From Phallusia mammillata (lineage: Eukaryota > Chordata > Ascidiacea > Phlebobranchia > Ascidiidae), in NCBI GenBank assembly GCA_003260075.1, contig QLIY01000602.1:36431-100430 (forward strand): DNA of 64,000 nucleotides, given 5' to 3'. Both the position numbers and the translations under genes were made by a program. Each line of letters begins with the position of its first letter. The first letter of the stretch is position 1. The notes under the pieces were generated by a model. It saw only the letters and a program-made list of their open reading frames with translations. It did no database searches and was not told the DNA's origin. Below are positions 26,228 to 41,200 of this stretch, piece by piece.

Positions 26228-26629
26228 CAGCGGTTCCCAAAATTTTTCATATTTTTTTCAAAACGGTCCCTTTGCCATTATTTTGAGGGCTCGCGGTCCT
26301 TGAGCCTAAATATGTATTTCATAAAAACGACTGTTGATTTCAGGATTTTAGCTAGTTATGCAAAATTGCGCATAAAAGTCATCCAAACACAGCTTGTGAC
26401 ATCACAGACAAGACAAATGCACTACAATTGTGCGCGAACAATTACATTTTTGTTAGTTGTCATTCAATAAAGGCTATTGTTAAGCAATGAAGACAGTTGA
26501 TTCTCAATTCTACTTTGATTTAAACGTATTTAGTGGCACAAACTGACGCCAAATAAGATTATAGAATTACTTCAACCGCTTCGCGGTCTCCCCAAAATGG
26601 CCTCACGGACCCCTGTTTGGGAACCGCTG
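26228..26629. mobile_element. hAT-type non-autonomous element with perfect 8-bp duplication
   Basis: Ends CAGCGGTTCCCAAA and TTTGGGAACCGCTG, flanked by gactaaac on both sides. It is 402 bp with no transposase frame. It lies upstream of ARAP in gene-poor DNA. Confidence 0.9.
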
Positions 26630-26934
26630 GACTAAACAGAAGATGTTTTAAACATGAAAAGACAAGAAATAATTTGTGTCAACTCAAAAAAATTCTTTCT
26701 TCCAAAATACAATAATGACGTCAGTCTCTCACCCATGTCTGTATTGTAGGTATGATCTGTATTGATAAAGTAACAGCTAGTATCTGCTGGTAAAGCCAAT
26801 AAACGACTGGAAGTGGTTAAGTTCGCGAAACTCGAAAGCTCGGACAGCAGCAGTAGCTAACTTAATGCACACAAGCACTAAACGCGTGGTTTCCTGTGTT
26901 TCGATGCTTTGCTATACAATTCAGCTACCACATG

Positions 26935-27234
26935 CTTTGTGGCAAACCAGAATAATCACCACAACACTTACGCCCACTTTGCTCCCAGCAAAAACATAAG
27001 CATTGCAATAAATAGGACAGTGACGCTTGTTGCCTGTCCTGCAGTTCAAACTCCTGGAAAATGCCCTAATCATGCAAGGGGGGGGGGTCTTTGTGGCAAA
27101 CCAGAATAATCACCACAAAACTTACGCCCACTTTGCTCCCAGTAAAAACATAAGCATTGCAATAAATAGGACAGTGACGCTTGTTTTTGCCTGTCCTGCA
27201 GTTCAAACTCCTGGAAAATGCCCTAATCATGCAA
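26935..27234. repeat. Contig-overlap duplication joined by ten G
   Basis: 26935-27077 recurs at 27088-27234 with small differences (for example an extra tttt), separated by ten G (27078-27087). Interpreted as two overlapping contigs or alleles left unmerged. Confidence 0.75.
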
Positions 27235-27291
27235 AATCGTTTTGTTGACTCATCTCATGCATCGTACAGATCGTACTTTTCGAGTCTTAAT

Positions 27292-27441
27292 TGTCACCCA
27301 TTCTATGTTGCATGAGCAATAAGCCTCTCGAACAAAACTGCAAAGCGGAAGCTACAATCTTACCANAATTGTCACCCATTCTATGTTGCATGAGCAATAA
27401 GCCTCTCGAACAAAACTGCAAAGCGGAAGCTACAATCTTAC
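27292..27441. repeat. Contig-overlap duplication joined by a single N
   Basis: About 74 bp before the N at 27366 are repeated essentially unchanged straight after it. A single N between identical sequence is best read as an unmerged contig overlap. Confidence 0.8.
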
Positions 27442-27717
27442 CACTCAAATACAAGAAGCCAAAAGTTGAACTGTTTAATTTTTCTTTTGTCCTTAAACAG
27501 ATATAGCCTAATGTGCATTTAGTATTAGTTGTCTGTTCAAGAATACAGCAGTACTCAGGTTTACAACCCCATAATATTTGCCAACGTTCCTTATTTTCTA
27601 AAGTATATCAAATGACATTGTCTTGCGAGTACAGCGTTTTTAACGAGGTATATAAAACACCGAAACGTTTAGATATATTTATTTCACCTTGGGGACATTC
27701 ACTAAAATAAAAAACAT

Positions 27718-28818
27718 TTATGGGTATTGGATTGGCCTTAAGGTATCATTGTTTTACAAACTGTTGTCAGGCACCCAAAAAATAACTAACAAACCTTGCT
27801 TGAGGTATCGCGCAATCAAACGCAAACCGCTTGAAAACAAAACTGTTTGCGTGAAGCAGGACGTATACCGTCACTTTATTGTCGCAATTTATTGTTTACA
27901 ATTTCTGTGCACAAACGTTTGCAAAGAAGCATGCATAGATTGGCACTGTATTTGAAAAATCCTTGAAAATTTACACCAATACTTTTTCTCCTCTTTTAAC
28001 TCTCACACTTTTTGCGCTAAGATTTATGGCGTGATAATGTTTATTAATGATTTTTATAAAGCTGCTTTAGGTAGAATTTTCTTCATTGGATCTAACGCCT
28101 CACTAAAGCTTTTCATTGTTTACGCTTTCTACTAGTGCACAGCAACAAACTTTATCTCATCATTTCTTAAACGAGCAGTAAAATCAAGAAAAAAATCGTT
28201 GAATAACCAACGTGGTTCATGCTGTTCATTAAAATCCAAAAAGCACAGACCACAGCTAAACGTTAACTCCCCCCCCCCATTTATGGGTATTGGATTGGCC
28301 TTAAGGTATCATTGTTTTACAAACTGTTGTCAGGCACCCAAAAAATAACTAACAAACCTTGCTTGAGGTATCGCGCAATCAAACGCAAACCGCTTGAAAA
28401 CAAAACTGTTTGCGTGAAGCAGGACGTATACCGTCACTTTATTGTCGCAATTTATTGTTTACAATTTCTGTGCACAAACGTTTGCAAAGAAGCATGCATA
28501 GATTGGCACTGTATTTGAAAAATCCTTGAAAATTTACACCAATAGTTTTTCCTCCTCTTTTAACTCTCACACTTTTTGCGCTAGGATTTATGGCGTAATA
28601 ATGTTTATTAATCATTTTTGTAAAGCTGCTTTAGGTAGAATTTTCTTCATTGGATCTAAAGCTTTTCATTATTTACGCTTTCTACCAGTGCACAGCAACA
28701 AACTTTATCTTATCATTTCTTAAACGAGCAGTAAAATCTAGAAAAAAATCGTTGAATAACCAACGTGGTTTATGCTGTTCATTAAAATCCAAAAAGCGCA
28801 GACCACAGCTAAACGTTA
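27718..28818. repeat. 550-bp allelic-type duplication joined by ten C
   Basis: 27718-28268 and 28279-28818 are near-identical with scattered substitutions and short indels, separated by ten C (28269-28278). This is the longest duplicated flank in the window. No gene is recognised in it. Divergence at the level of a few differences per hundred bases fits two haplotypes. Confidence 0.75.
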
Positions 28819-31800
28819 ACGTGGACCTAAACTCCTAATGGGAATGCATGTAAAAATCAAAAGCAAATACTGGAACAAGCTTTCTTTGACCTAAACACGT
28901 GTCACTAAGCAAACTTTCGTTTCGTTGTTGACACGGAAACGTTTTACTTGTCACCCAGCTGTACAGATTGTTGTTAGTTTTTAACCAGATACTTATACCA
29001 TTTCCAAAACAATTGAATTGTGGTTTAACGAAAACTATTTATTTCGAAAAAATATTTTAACCCAACGTGTCCACTAAATGCGTTTAAAACTTGGATAAGT
29101 TTCTTCCCAATGTTTGCTTTTTAAAGCAGGTTTTCATTGCCAAGTGCTAAACCTCCATATGTACTAACCCTTATTGTTTTACTAAGTGAAATTAGGTACA
29201 TAACACTTAACTTAAGTCTTCAGTAATGTCCCTGCCAGTAGACTTATATTAGCATAGGCAAATCTATGTAACAGTACTTCCTTGTTAGCCTAGACCCGGT
29301 TAGGTACACTAATGCTAACAAGGAATTGCAATGTGTGAACTTTACACCTACAATCAGTGCGCTTATAAATATGGAAGCATAATTAAGTCATTGCGCTTGT
29401 TTGTCTCAGACAAACCTTTACGTGTAGTAATAACAGTTCAGTGTTTTATTTTGGAGCACGTAATAAAAACAAATGTAATGTTTACGACTGGGCTTACAGT
29501 AGGTCCATTTTACCAGGAACAGATAGGCCTACCTAGTAATACAGATACAATCATGATAAGCCTAAAAAACAAACATGTCTACAATTACAAACTGGGGTTT
29601 ATGCAATAAATGTAGTCAACAATCAAAGTCTTTAAAAGGTGCTACTAAGCCTTTTATTACGTTGATTCACTACCCACGTCTCACAAATGTATTGGCATGG
29701 CATTGGTTTCACTCATTGCACAAAGTACTTTAACCACACACTTCGAATGTTTAGCGTTTTTTTAGTCAACTCCCTTTCCTGCTCGGGGTAGAGCAGTAAC
29801 GTTTAAGCTTCAGGTGGCAAAATCTTGGATTAACAAAATTTGTCATGTGTAAAGTGAGTAGGCATGTGTAAAAACGTCTTTCGTAACACCAAAAAAAAAA
29901 CAGTTTTATTGCGCATTTACAACTAAGGTACACTTCAAAGATTCGCAATTTTCACACAGGTACGGCTCGAATGTTAAACGCAAGAAACATTTCTAAATCG
30001 GCACGTTTATATAACGTGGCCTTTATACAAATCTAACAGAAACCAACCTATCCAACGTCATTTTTAATCGATACAAATATAAACAAATCTTAAGAGATGC
30101 ACGGCTCATTTCAAGTCAATATCACTGCTACGTTTTTGTCTAAAGCCGGACGTACAAGCTTCTAAACGTGCCTTATATCATTTCTAACATCATAATAGTG
30201 TATACATAAAGATCACCGCATCTGCAACTGTATGGGTCCGCTAATAAACCGTTGTTTAATTTAATCGGTTTCACTTTCTTCCATGGTTGCCTTTAGTAAA
30301 CAAACATGATGTGATAAGGAACAAACGCGCCATTTGGTTAGCCTTTGGTCTTTGCTTGTCTCATGTATATTGAACCTAACACATAAGAGCTACTTGTACT
30401 GAACTAAGATCTGAAGCACCAGGGTTACTTCCATGTTCCACCTACTTGATAAATCAGGTCAATATGTATTGCAATGTTTTAACACTACATTTTACCGCTA
30501 CACAAATGAAACAAAGACTCGAAATGCTGTTGCTTTCGTTAAAAGAAACAGCCTACATAAAAGTTTTTTTGTAACAGTGGTAGACTAACACGTCTTTTTC
30601 CCATTAACTGTTGTGACGGTGGGTGGTTATAATTTAAAAACAACAACAAACCACTGCTACCATGGCCTATGAGAAAAGTCTATCAAACAAACCGTTACCT
30701 TTAAGCTAACAAATACACATGCTGTCGTTATTACACCACGTCGTACTGTACATTGGACTGTAAACCTTTGGCTCTAAATCAGCATTGACAACGGCAGACG
30801 GGTTCTGCGATAAGAATATGAGGCTTAAAGCGCTTTTATAACTGGTGTCGCGCAAAAAGTTCGTCCCCTGAGATTAAAATGGTGCAGTGACTTTTCCAAA
30901 GTTAAGACCAAGGACCATAGGAAATCTTGGCGGCACAACTTACTGATTAGCTGTTTGTCGATTAAAAGTGGTATTTTAACATATAAATGCTGTAAAGACT
31001 TCAAACGTCCGTATTTATGGTAACTTGTTATGCTCATATGGTCGAAATACATAAACCTCCAGCTCGCGAAAACAAAAACTTCGGTTTTATAGACTTACAA
31101 CCCAATGAGCCCATGCAAGGACAAGTTTAGAAATGCTCCAAACATACGGCTAACTTTCTGCACTTGAAGATCAGGATTGTAAATCAAAGCAAATGACGTT
31201 TTTCTGTACACTTCAACTCTTAGCCTCGTCTTTATTAGCAATCGAATGCCCCTCGTTTTGCATCCGTTAACAACAAAGTAATACCTTCCTTAGTTGCTTT
31301 TAAGTTATTGTAAGTTTAGACAACAACCACGACAATCCGCTATGCGACTGGAAGCAAGCGTTGGTGCTGTCATGACGTAACAAGCGCAGGGCCTGAACGA
31401 CGCTTGCCGTTTCCTTCCTGCTGCCACTCGACCGTGACGCACACGTGATCAAAACAGAAGCTGCTGCTACCGTCGTCGTCGTTATGTCAGCACTGGAAGT
31501 TCTGCTTCGTGCATTGCGTAACTTGCCTTCAGTACCAAACAAGGCCTCTTCTGCCCTTTCGCTCATCAGGGAAAGCGTAACTAAAGGAAGACCAATTTTA
31601 TGGTTTAATTATGCTCTCGTAGGCATACCAACCGCAATTACATAATTGTTAGGTGCAGTATGAGTTCAATGGCCACCGACCGTAGCTAGGTAATAAAATA
31701 TGTCGTAGGGTTTGAACGATTGCACTTTTTTCAAACAAATAGCATGATATATTTTAACTGCATAAAACTATAAACGACATGTAACCGCGCATGATTTTGC

Positions 31801-31955
31801 TGCTTTGCTAAACAATTATATGAAAAAGTTTCGCATACTTGCCTGTTATTAGTTGTGTCTGTTATTAATTTATTTTAGTTTTTGTTTTTGCAATAAATTA
31901 ATGCGTATACTATAATACCAATACATGGGTATAAAACTAATGTAAAGCTAATAAC
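28819..31955. other. Gene-free interval
   Basis: No exon with family similarity was found on either strand. A somewhat GC-richer patch lies at 31300-31570, but its open frames look non-coding. Nothing else is supported. Confidence 0.5.
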
Positions 31956-32694
31956 TAGGGTTGGCCCGATACCAATATTTTGAACCGATACCGATACCCG
32001 ATACTTTGCAAACAAGCAACAACATTTTCAAACTGATGTATTTGTAATGTGTTTTCCCATCACAGTTAATATAACAACATACTGAGTCTACCACATTAAC
32101 TGCTTTTTTACCATCACAGTTAATTTAACAACGCACACAGTATAATAAATCACTTAAACAAAACACTTCACCATTTAGGCTAAGTCTTAACACCAAGAAA
32201 CAACACTAAACTACTGGCACTAAACATTTTTTTACAGTAATCAGAAATTGAAATGAGTAATCAGTTATCTATTCACACATTGTGCTTGATGACAATAAGT
32301 TTGTTTACGTTTTCTGGAGACAAACGGTTTCTTAAAGGAGACACAATATTACCAGCAACAGAAAATAATCGCTCACAAGCAACACTACTGGATGGCAGAC
32401 CTAAAAACATTTTAATGCAGGAAAATTTCCTTTGTTAAGCTTTCGATTTAGTCGTTATTAAGTCGCTGTAGCGAATTAGGTCATATTATTTCATTAAATC
32501 CAAAACGAACGCGTTTTTTTAAATGTGGTCCTATAAATATTTCATCACAGCCGATGATTGTTGTTTTTTTGCCTCCTTTCATTTTCAATTTTACACATGA
32601 TAAAGTCTAAAAAAAACTAAAAAAAAGGACGAGTACCGATACTGCTCGAAGCATCGGGTATCGGCGCCGATACAGTACTATCGGGCCATCCCTA
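31956..32694. mobile_element. hAT-type element of the GGCCCGATACC class
   Basis: Starts TAGGGTTGGCCCGATACC and ends ATCGGGCCATCCCTA, with ctaataac on both sides as an 8-bp duplication. Subterminal repeats of CGATACCGATACC give long imperfect inverted ends. A 61-codon frame at 32253-32438 is too short and diverged to call a transposase, though its last part faintly recalls the C-terminal dimerisation region of hAT transposases. Confidence 0.88.
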
Positions 32695-33605
32695 CTAATA
32701 ACGTTCTTCTCTCTCAAGTCATAAATGTTTGCTTAATTCCGGTAGATGGAGCAAAAGCAAAATTATTGTGGGATTAGAAACTTTTCCAGTGAAATAGTTT
32801 TTAGTTAGTTAACCTATAATGCTATTTTTATTATGAAACATCACCTCAACCCTAATAGTCCTGACCATCAGCATTTTTACACACATTTGCTTCAAATACT
32901 TTTCCTTTCCCCTTTGCGCCACATATCGATATTTCGCAAACTTTTGTGATTTGAGTTCTCACGTTAGTAGCTGCACCCTAAAGTGAACGCACATAAAACG
33001 CAAAAATTATACTTTGCATTCGACTAAGATTGTGTTACAAAATTTTGTTAGATTGTTACATTTGACGTTTTTAGGCTGCTCGTTCTCGTCGGCTTTCGCA
33101 ATAGTTGTTTTTAGTGTTAATAGTTGTTCAGCATCGCTATTTATCGTTACAAATGTGGCACTTGGTATCAATAACTTGAAAACATGTTTGTTACCTCGAA
33201 GTATTATCAAAGAGTCGAAGTCGGATTTAAAAAAAACTCAGTTTACCTCTGCTTTAAAGAGGCTGTTAGCTGATTTGTTTTGTTTTGTACATCAATCAGT
33301 GTAAAAAAGTGTGATGTCTATGGGCGCCTGGGGGGTGTTAAGAAAAAAATGCATAGCACAAGGAAAGCTGGTTTGTTTTTGTTTCATTTTTTTAAATAAG
33401 TATTTGTTTGTTTCGTGTAATTACGTTGCCCGCTTCTATTCGGCTTACCTATAGGAATACCGGTGTCGCAATGCATCATTTTTTGTGAAAAAATGTTGTA
33501 AATTATTATAACATTAGTAGCATCATTTCGAGTGTAGTGTACCGTACTCACGTCGCGACCTCCCAAGTACACTTTCTTATGCCTGAGTGCATTGAACTTA
33601 CTCCA

Positions 33606-36600
33606 ATGGATAACTCGAAGTCACCAGAAAGTACACAAAAGGCAAGTAACTTTGGTTAGTCGACTAATGTAAAAAATATGTTGAAACTTTTAACATTAAT
33701 TAGCGCATTTCTGAATGGTTTATTGCTAATTTTGTGCTTCATTATTTAGGCCTGTTTTTTTGTTTGTATCATTAGGTATTTACTTAATTTCATAACTTGC
33801 GGTAGAAATCTCTATCCATAAAAAAACTATTTTGTAATTCTCTGTAACATCTGTTTGAGTCATGTGATTTTTAAAGTGGGTGTGTGATAAAAGACAACAA
33901 AAACTATATGTGCATGAGTAATGTTTTTAGTTGTAACTGAGATGTACAACTGTTTATCAGTAATCAAGTTCTTTCCAAACCAGTTGAGCTGTTTGCTGGT
34001 TTTGTTGTAGTTTTTTTTTTTTTTTTTGCTTAAACAATTTGTTATCAGTAAATAGTAATTAACATTGTTGGTTACAGGCAGACACAATGGTAGAATCAAC
34101 ATTAACTACAAAGTCTGATGGAGTCCCCTTATACCCTGGAGAAGTGGTTTGTGTCGCACTTTTAAAGGATGTCACATATCTCTGTCCCTATATGGGAGCT
34201 CTTACTGGACGCTTGGTTGTAACAAACTACAAGCTTTATTTTTACCAAGGAACAACTGAACAGGTCAGTTCATGGTCTGTAGAACCTAGCCTTATGTACA
34301 CTATTTAAACTGGTATGTTCCAAGTTTTTGATGGGAATTTAATAGATGAATATTATGAGATCGATATCAAGAATATGATAAGATGGGTAACAATGAGGCC
34401 AAAATTCCTGGGTAGATTCTATTTTTTTAACACCCTGATTTAAATTGAGCCCACTTTGCAAATGGAAGTTTGTTAGTTAATCCTTAGGGAATTACCAATT
34501 TACAAAAGGGACATGGTTTTTCATTTGCTGTTCATACTTGTCCAAGTCTTTGTGTTTTGAGCGGAATATAGACTGTTCTTCTTGAAAGTGATAGAAATGT
34601 ACACAAACACTTCCATGTTTATTTCAGTATACTCGGTGTATTGTGGAAGTTCCTCTGTGTACAATAAGTCGCATCGAGAAAGTAGGAGGAGTCACCACTT
34701 CTTCAAGAAATCCTGATGGCAGAAATCCATATGGATTGGAAATGTTTTGCAAGGATATTAGAGTTCTGCGATTTGTGATGAGGCAAGAAAATCGACAAAG
34801 GAAAACAATTCATGACAAGCTTCAGGAGTTGTCATTTCCTGCCAGCAACAAACTGGTAAATGTTTTTTATGTTATATATTGTACATATAATTTGCACACT
34901 TGTTTGTTAAATTGTTAACCCGACATTGTGTTATATATGTTATCCTGGTTTAAAAATAATGTCCTATGAGCCTGAACTATAATCTTATTGTTAATAAACA
35001 GAAAATGGGAAAATTTTACAGAGCACTGGTATAAAACTGTACTTTTTACATAATACACATTTAAAATTTTAGCCAAAAATGTATGTAATGATCAAAATAC
35101 ATCAGTTTGTTTAAATTGTGCTTATGTGTATACTGTTACATCGAAACCCCTTAATGGTTTTAAACACTCTTTTCAGCCATTCTTTGCTTGCCTTTTTAAA
35201 GAAGAATATGCAGAAGACAAAAATGGCTGGACAACATACAGTGCAAAGACTGAGTATCAGAGATTGGGAATGCCCATTGAAGGATGGAGATACACCAAAC
35301 ACAACAGCAAATATGAACTGTGTGACACATATCCACATTTGGTATGACATTATCCTTGCTTTTTGTTATTCAATTTTTACACATTATTTTTTGTGTTTTA
35401 GTTGGACAACATACATTTAGTGGCAAAAGGACATGACATAAAAACTACTGTTGCTGACTTTGTCTAGCATCCCATTTTATGGCAAATCTTGTGTGTATAT
35501 ATACCTTCTAAATACCTTTGTACATTTTCTAGCTTGTTGTGCCTGCGGCGGCAAGTGACGATGATTTAAAACAAGTTGCACAATTTCGTAGTCGAGGTAG
35601 AATACCAGTATTGTCATGGATTCACCCAGAAAGCCAGGTATGGATTTGCTGTCCATTGGAAAGTAGTTTTTTGGCATGGCATTTAAGCAAAATACTATAC
35701 TGTGTTACCATTCTGCTTGGACGAGCATACCTGGTTTGACTTGTAACAACGTAAATCAGTCATTCTTAACCGTATTTGTCCTCACAAAAAATGTCTGTAG
35801 ACCCCTTATCAAGAAGAACCAACAGAAATATATTATTTTGTTGTAAAAGTACATTTACCCCTGATTAATATGTTAAATGGATGTGCAAATTCCTTTAAAT
35901 TGAACTGTATTTTCAGCGCACTCACATTAAGCCCATATTCAAATTTATTTACTATTTTGCAATAAATTGAGAAAACATTTGTGTAAACAGACTTTGGTAT
36001 TTCATAACATTGGGGTTCCCATACCCTGATTAAGAACCCCTGATCTAAAATAATTGAATCCAGTGCATTTGTTACTGAAAACATTATAGGTACGTAATGT
36101 AACCAAGTACCTGTCAGTGAACCTTTTGCCATATGCTGTTTCTTCAAGCATGTGAAAGTGTATGATTGCAATTTCTAGGCCACCATTACCCGGTGTGCCC
36201 AACCTCTGGTCGGAATCAGTGGCAAAAAGAGCAGAGACGATGAAAGATACATTCAGTTAATTCTCGATGCCAACCCCCATGCACACAAGCTGCTCATATT
36301 TGATGCTCGACCACAAGCCAATGCTGTAGCTAATGTGGTAAGTTTTGAAATCTACACCTTTGCTACAACAACATTTGGATAAATGATCACATGGTGGATG
36401 TGTCAACAACAAATATTGTTTTAGATGTACGATATTTTACTTACTAGTTGTGTACCCCCCCCCCCTACACCTTTGCTACAACAACATTTGGATAAATGAT
36501 CACATGGTGGATATGTCAACAACAAATATTGTTTTAGATGTACAATATTTTACTTACTAGTTGTGTGACTAAAATAATATGACATGTTAAAATGGGAGTA

Positions 36601-38155
36601 TTTAACCAACATAATATAATCTACAACAGCACTATGTGATTTTAGCTGCTATATTTAAAAAAATGACACAGTATGTTTGAAGTGATACAAAGCCAAGTTT
36701 GCTGATATATTCATTGTGATAATTCATAACCATAGCACTTAACTTTAAACCATTGGTCCGCAAACAATGCATCAGGTGTGCCCAAAGATAATGAAATTTT
36801 GATTACTTCATAGGTGGGGTAAAAAAGTTGTAGAAAAATGGCTTTAAAGCTTGGAAAATTTACATTAAACAAGTTTTGCAACAACTCAACCAATAGCATA
36901 TTTCTTAAACTTACGGTTTCTTACATGATATTGTGAAACTTAAAGACAGTATCATGTATGTTGCGATAGAGGTTCACTCACATGATTTGCACATGATTTA
37001 TTCATAACATAAGAATGACCACATTTTCTCTCATTGCTGTAAAATGTTGCAAAAAGTGGTTGACTGATTTTCTGAGCATTACCAAGAAATTTCATAATTT
37101 GTACATGTCATATAACTGAGTTTATTAAGTATATGAGTACATCCTGAAGTTTTTAATGTTCGTGTGTTACATAATACAGGACATGTAGTTTACTTATGAC
37201 ACTTACATTAATCACATGTGTTTCAACTTTGCAGGGTTAATTTTACTTAAGCTGTAAACTCAGAAAGCTTAAACCCATGATTGTAATTAAATTTTTGTAA
37301 CAATAACATTTGACATTAATATGAAGTCACATGAGCACATAAGGACTAGTGCAATAAATAAACAATAATTGATTGTGTCATTCATACACAGTTGGATTTG
37401 TGGCACAGTTGATGCAGAGCACGTCTGTTGGTTTCATTTTTTTTCTTCTATTCTTGACCACTTCCTGGTTTGTCATTGTTTTTTTATTGTTATGGGAAAA
37501 TCCTTTTGAAAGGTTTTTTGGCAAGTTCTTGCATAGGACTTTCAGTTCCTTTTAGTTTCCACAGCATTCTATGCCTACACAGTTTAAAATAGATTTTGAA
37601 GTTTTCTGCAAATCCATTTTAAAATATTTTCTGTTTTAAAAAATATGCTTTCTTTTTGTGTGTTTTGCTTTTGGAAAATGATTACTTTATCAAAAAATGC
37701 ATTGATTTTTTTCTATTTTATAACTTTTTGTGTTTTAAAGTTTAGAAATTGAAATCCCCTTCCCTGAAGGGGACACATATTGATTTTACTCTAATTGTTT
37801 TTTGTTTTTTTATTGTTTTTATTTTCTTCCCAAAGTTTATCAGACTCGTTTTTCCATCAAATGTTTGATGGATTTGGATGAAATTTACACATATGGTAAA
37901 TATAGTTGTGTAGATGCGCATCCCACTTTGTTTTTGTTGATAACCCCAGTATTTACCCCATCAGCCCCCTAAAATTAGTATTTTCTCCCAATGTTTGTCC
38001 GGTATTTTTTTCCCAATTGGCTGAAATTTAGGTAGCATGTGGACTAGCTATTTGTAGGTTTCGATTGATGTGTTTTACCTTGTAGCCCCAACATTACTCA
38101 ACTAGCCCCCTAAAATAAGTGTTTTTTAAAAAAAACGTCCTAATTATATGAAATT

Positions 38156-38243
<88 letters not shown>

Positions 38244-41200
38244 TGCCCTGTAGCACCACAATTTAACCAACTGGCCCCTAAAATGGGTGACCCTTTTAAC
38301 AACGTTCAAATTGAATGAAAATTGGACAGTTTATAGAATTTGTTATTCATAGGTGTCTATTTTTTGTTTTACTTTGTTATGCCACTATTTACTCCTTCTT
38401 CTTAAAAAAGGCTGTTAAATAGGACATACTTCAAACAATATCTGGGGTGAATCTGATTTGTATAGTTACTCTACATAGTATTACTCTACATAGTATTATT
38501 ATTTAAGCCCAGTGCCGATCACTGTGTTTTACCTTACAACACCCGACTTTCTCATGGTTATCTCTTGAAAAGCATTATTTTCAACTTTGCATGTGTGGGG
38601 ACCCATGAGTTTCTGCCTGCAGAAACAACTGTGGTTATAAAAGACAGTGGCTAATATTGGACACCATATAAAATAAGCAGAGGAAATATATTAATGTTTT
38701 AAAATAGGTTATAGTGTATGTGCAATGAAAAAATGTGCTAAGCCACCCTTCTAGTTTTTATTTAGTTTTTATGCATTAGTTGGTAATAATATACAAAAAT
38801 CAGGGTACTTCTAAATTTTTGTTTGGAAATTCTGAAAACGAATTTGTCATTGTATTTTCAGGCCAGAGGTGGAGGTTATGAGAAGGCTGACGTTTATACA
38901 AGTTCCGAGTTGTTCTTCTGTGACATCCACAACATCCATGTGATGAGAGAATCATTGAGAAAATTGCAAGACGCTTGTCTTCTTGCACATCCTAATGATG
39001 ACAAACACTGGTTGTCAAATTTGGAACAAACACAGTGGCTCCACCATTCAAAGGTAAAACTTGGCTCCACCATTCAAAAGGGAAATGTATTATTGTCAAT
39101 AAAAAGCTAGTCTTTTTAGTTTTGGATCATTTTTGTCAGCTACACATGCAACACAACCATAAACTGCAAGGTCCTTAAAAAAGCAATTCTGATCTGGTTT
39201 TGTTGATACAAAATACATATTTATAGAATTTTGTCCAAAAATGACAAAAATCATGTCAATCAAACAGCCATAATTTAACACTTTTATTTGTCAATTTTGG
39301 TGTGTTTTTAACGTTAAAATTTCCAGCATGCAAATTTGTGTTTTATTTAGATATGAGACATGTCATACTGTATCACAACACAATCTATATCTGACACATA
39401 ACAAATTGTACTGACATGTTGGGCATTTATCATTAGATTTTAAATTTTTAAAATAAAGGTTGTCATATTTTCAAACACAAATTTTAAAATGCAAGACCTT
39501 CATTTTTTCCGTAAGTATACAAGACACATTGCTAAATACCTCATAAAAAACACCCAAGCCCAAAAATTATATGTCATGTTAATAAAGTGTTGAGGTTTTG
39601 TAGCAACTAAATTCATTAAATACTTAGCAATGACTGTGATCTGGAATGGGACAAATTTTGTTTCAAAAGCAATATGTATCTCTAGTCAATATATATTGTG
39701 CTAACCTGTATGCTTTAATGATACAAATCCTTTACTAAATTGTTTGTTATGTAGTGAAGTGCTCTGTAATAAGATACAGCATATTGTTTGTGATTCTTAC
39801 AGATTAACTAGTCTTGTTTAACACATAAATGCTGTTAATCCTGATCGGTTTAATATATATATGTATACATATGTTTAAGTTAACCAACACATTTATTTAA
39901 TGCAGGTTATCCTAGCAGCGGCCACACGTATTGCTGACAGAATCGAAAGTGGAAAAGCATCTGTGCTTGTGCATTGTAGTGACGGTTGGGATCGCACTGC
40001 ACAGCTTACATCATTGTCCATGATCATGCTTGACTCATATTACAGAACCCTTGAAGGTTTTATGGTAAGTATGAACAAAGTGACAGAACAAACTCTATTA
40101 ACCTATTCATAGAAGCTAAATAGGCTCTTTGAAGGACAGTAGGTCCTTTTGACTTTGTTCGATGTAGAACTTTACAAAAATGTGCAAATTATGACTTTTC
40201 TTTCTATTCTTGAAATAAAGGTGAATGTAAAATTTCAAATGTTTTTTTTTTTTTAAAGAAATGAACCATAAACATGTTTTTCCTATGCCTAACTTTTTGG
40301 GAGATTAGTCTGTCTGAGCAAACTTACTTCCTGGAAGTAAATGTTTTGTTCTTTTCAACACTTGGTTCATTTTTTTGTGAAATATCACTTTAAAATACCT
40401 TACATTTAATATCATGCCCCTTTTATGGTGCACTAAGCACTACTTTTAAAAGTTCAGCTCTAAAATACAGATTTGCTATGTGTTCTTATTTTTTTCAACT
40501 AAAACAGAGCCCCATTGATAATGTCCTGGTGTGTATTTTAGGTCCTTATTGAGAAAGAATGGTTAAGTTTTGGCCACAAGTTTGCACAAAGAATTGGCCA
40601 TGGAGATAAAAACCATTCAGACTCTGAACGTTCTCCAGTGTTTCTTCAATTCATTGACTGTGTCTGGCAAATCACCCAACAGGTCAGTTACAGCGTTAAA
40701 GCATATTAACCATGTAGATGTGTGTAATAGATTTATATTTCACTCAATCTATTCTCTTGTTGTATGCAATTGTTATACATTTAACATGGAAACTTTATCT
40801 TTGCTTCCTTGTATAATGGCTTTAACCACTTTTAAACAGCATTGAATACAGTCTTGTCAATGCAAAATTCCAAGTCTGACATTCTTTAAGGTTGTAGGTC
40901 TGTTATGTGTTTTTGAAAGGCAAATTGTGACTTAACTATGATGTCTTGTTGATTTGTTGTTATTTCAAATGTGGCCTTATGATGAATCAGCCCACGTTAT
41001 TTTAAATCTTTCTTGACATTGTTTTCTGGGTTTGTTGGTTTACTCATTGAAAGTGACTCAAACGTCCTGAAGTGACTCTGACAGCCAGCCTATTTTGTTG
41101 TCTCCAAGGTTTTCAAATTTCCTTGTTCCCATTTCATACTTAGATGCCTGAAAAATGAGTCAACAGTATGGCATTTGTATTTTTTTCAAATTCCGATATC

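Noticed and set aside
27718-28818. Genuine tandem duplication of a 550-bp unit
   Set aside because: The two copies are separated by exactly ten C, the same signature seen at other joins, so an assembly overlap is more likely.
31300-31645. Short open frames on both strands in a GC-richer patch
   Set aside because: No domain, no consistent splice sites and overlapping frames on opposite strands; not supported as a gene.
32253-32438. Possible hAT transposase remnant
   Set aside because: Only 61 codons with faint resemblance to the dimerisation region; too weak to annotate as a gene.
38094-38309. Open frame with a long polyglycine run (also 41577-41813, 10533-10733 and the front of 44765-45277)
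   Set aside because: The glycine runs are translations of C tracts that look like assembly joins; no real protein is implied.
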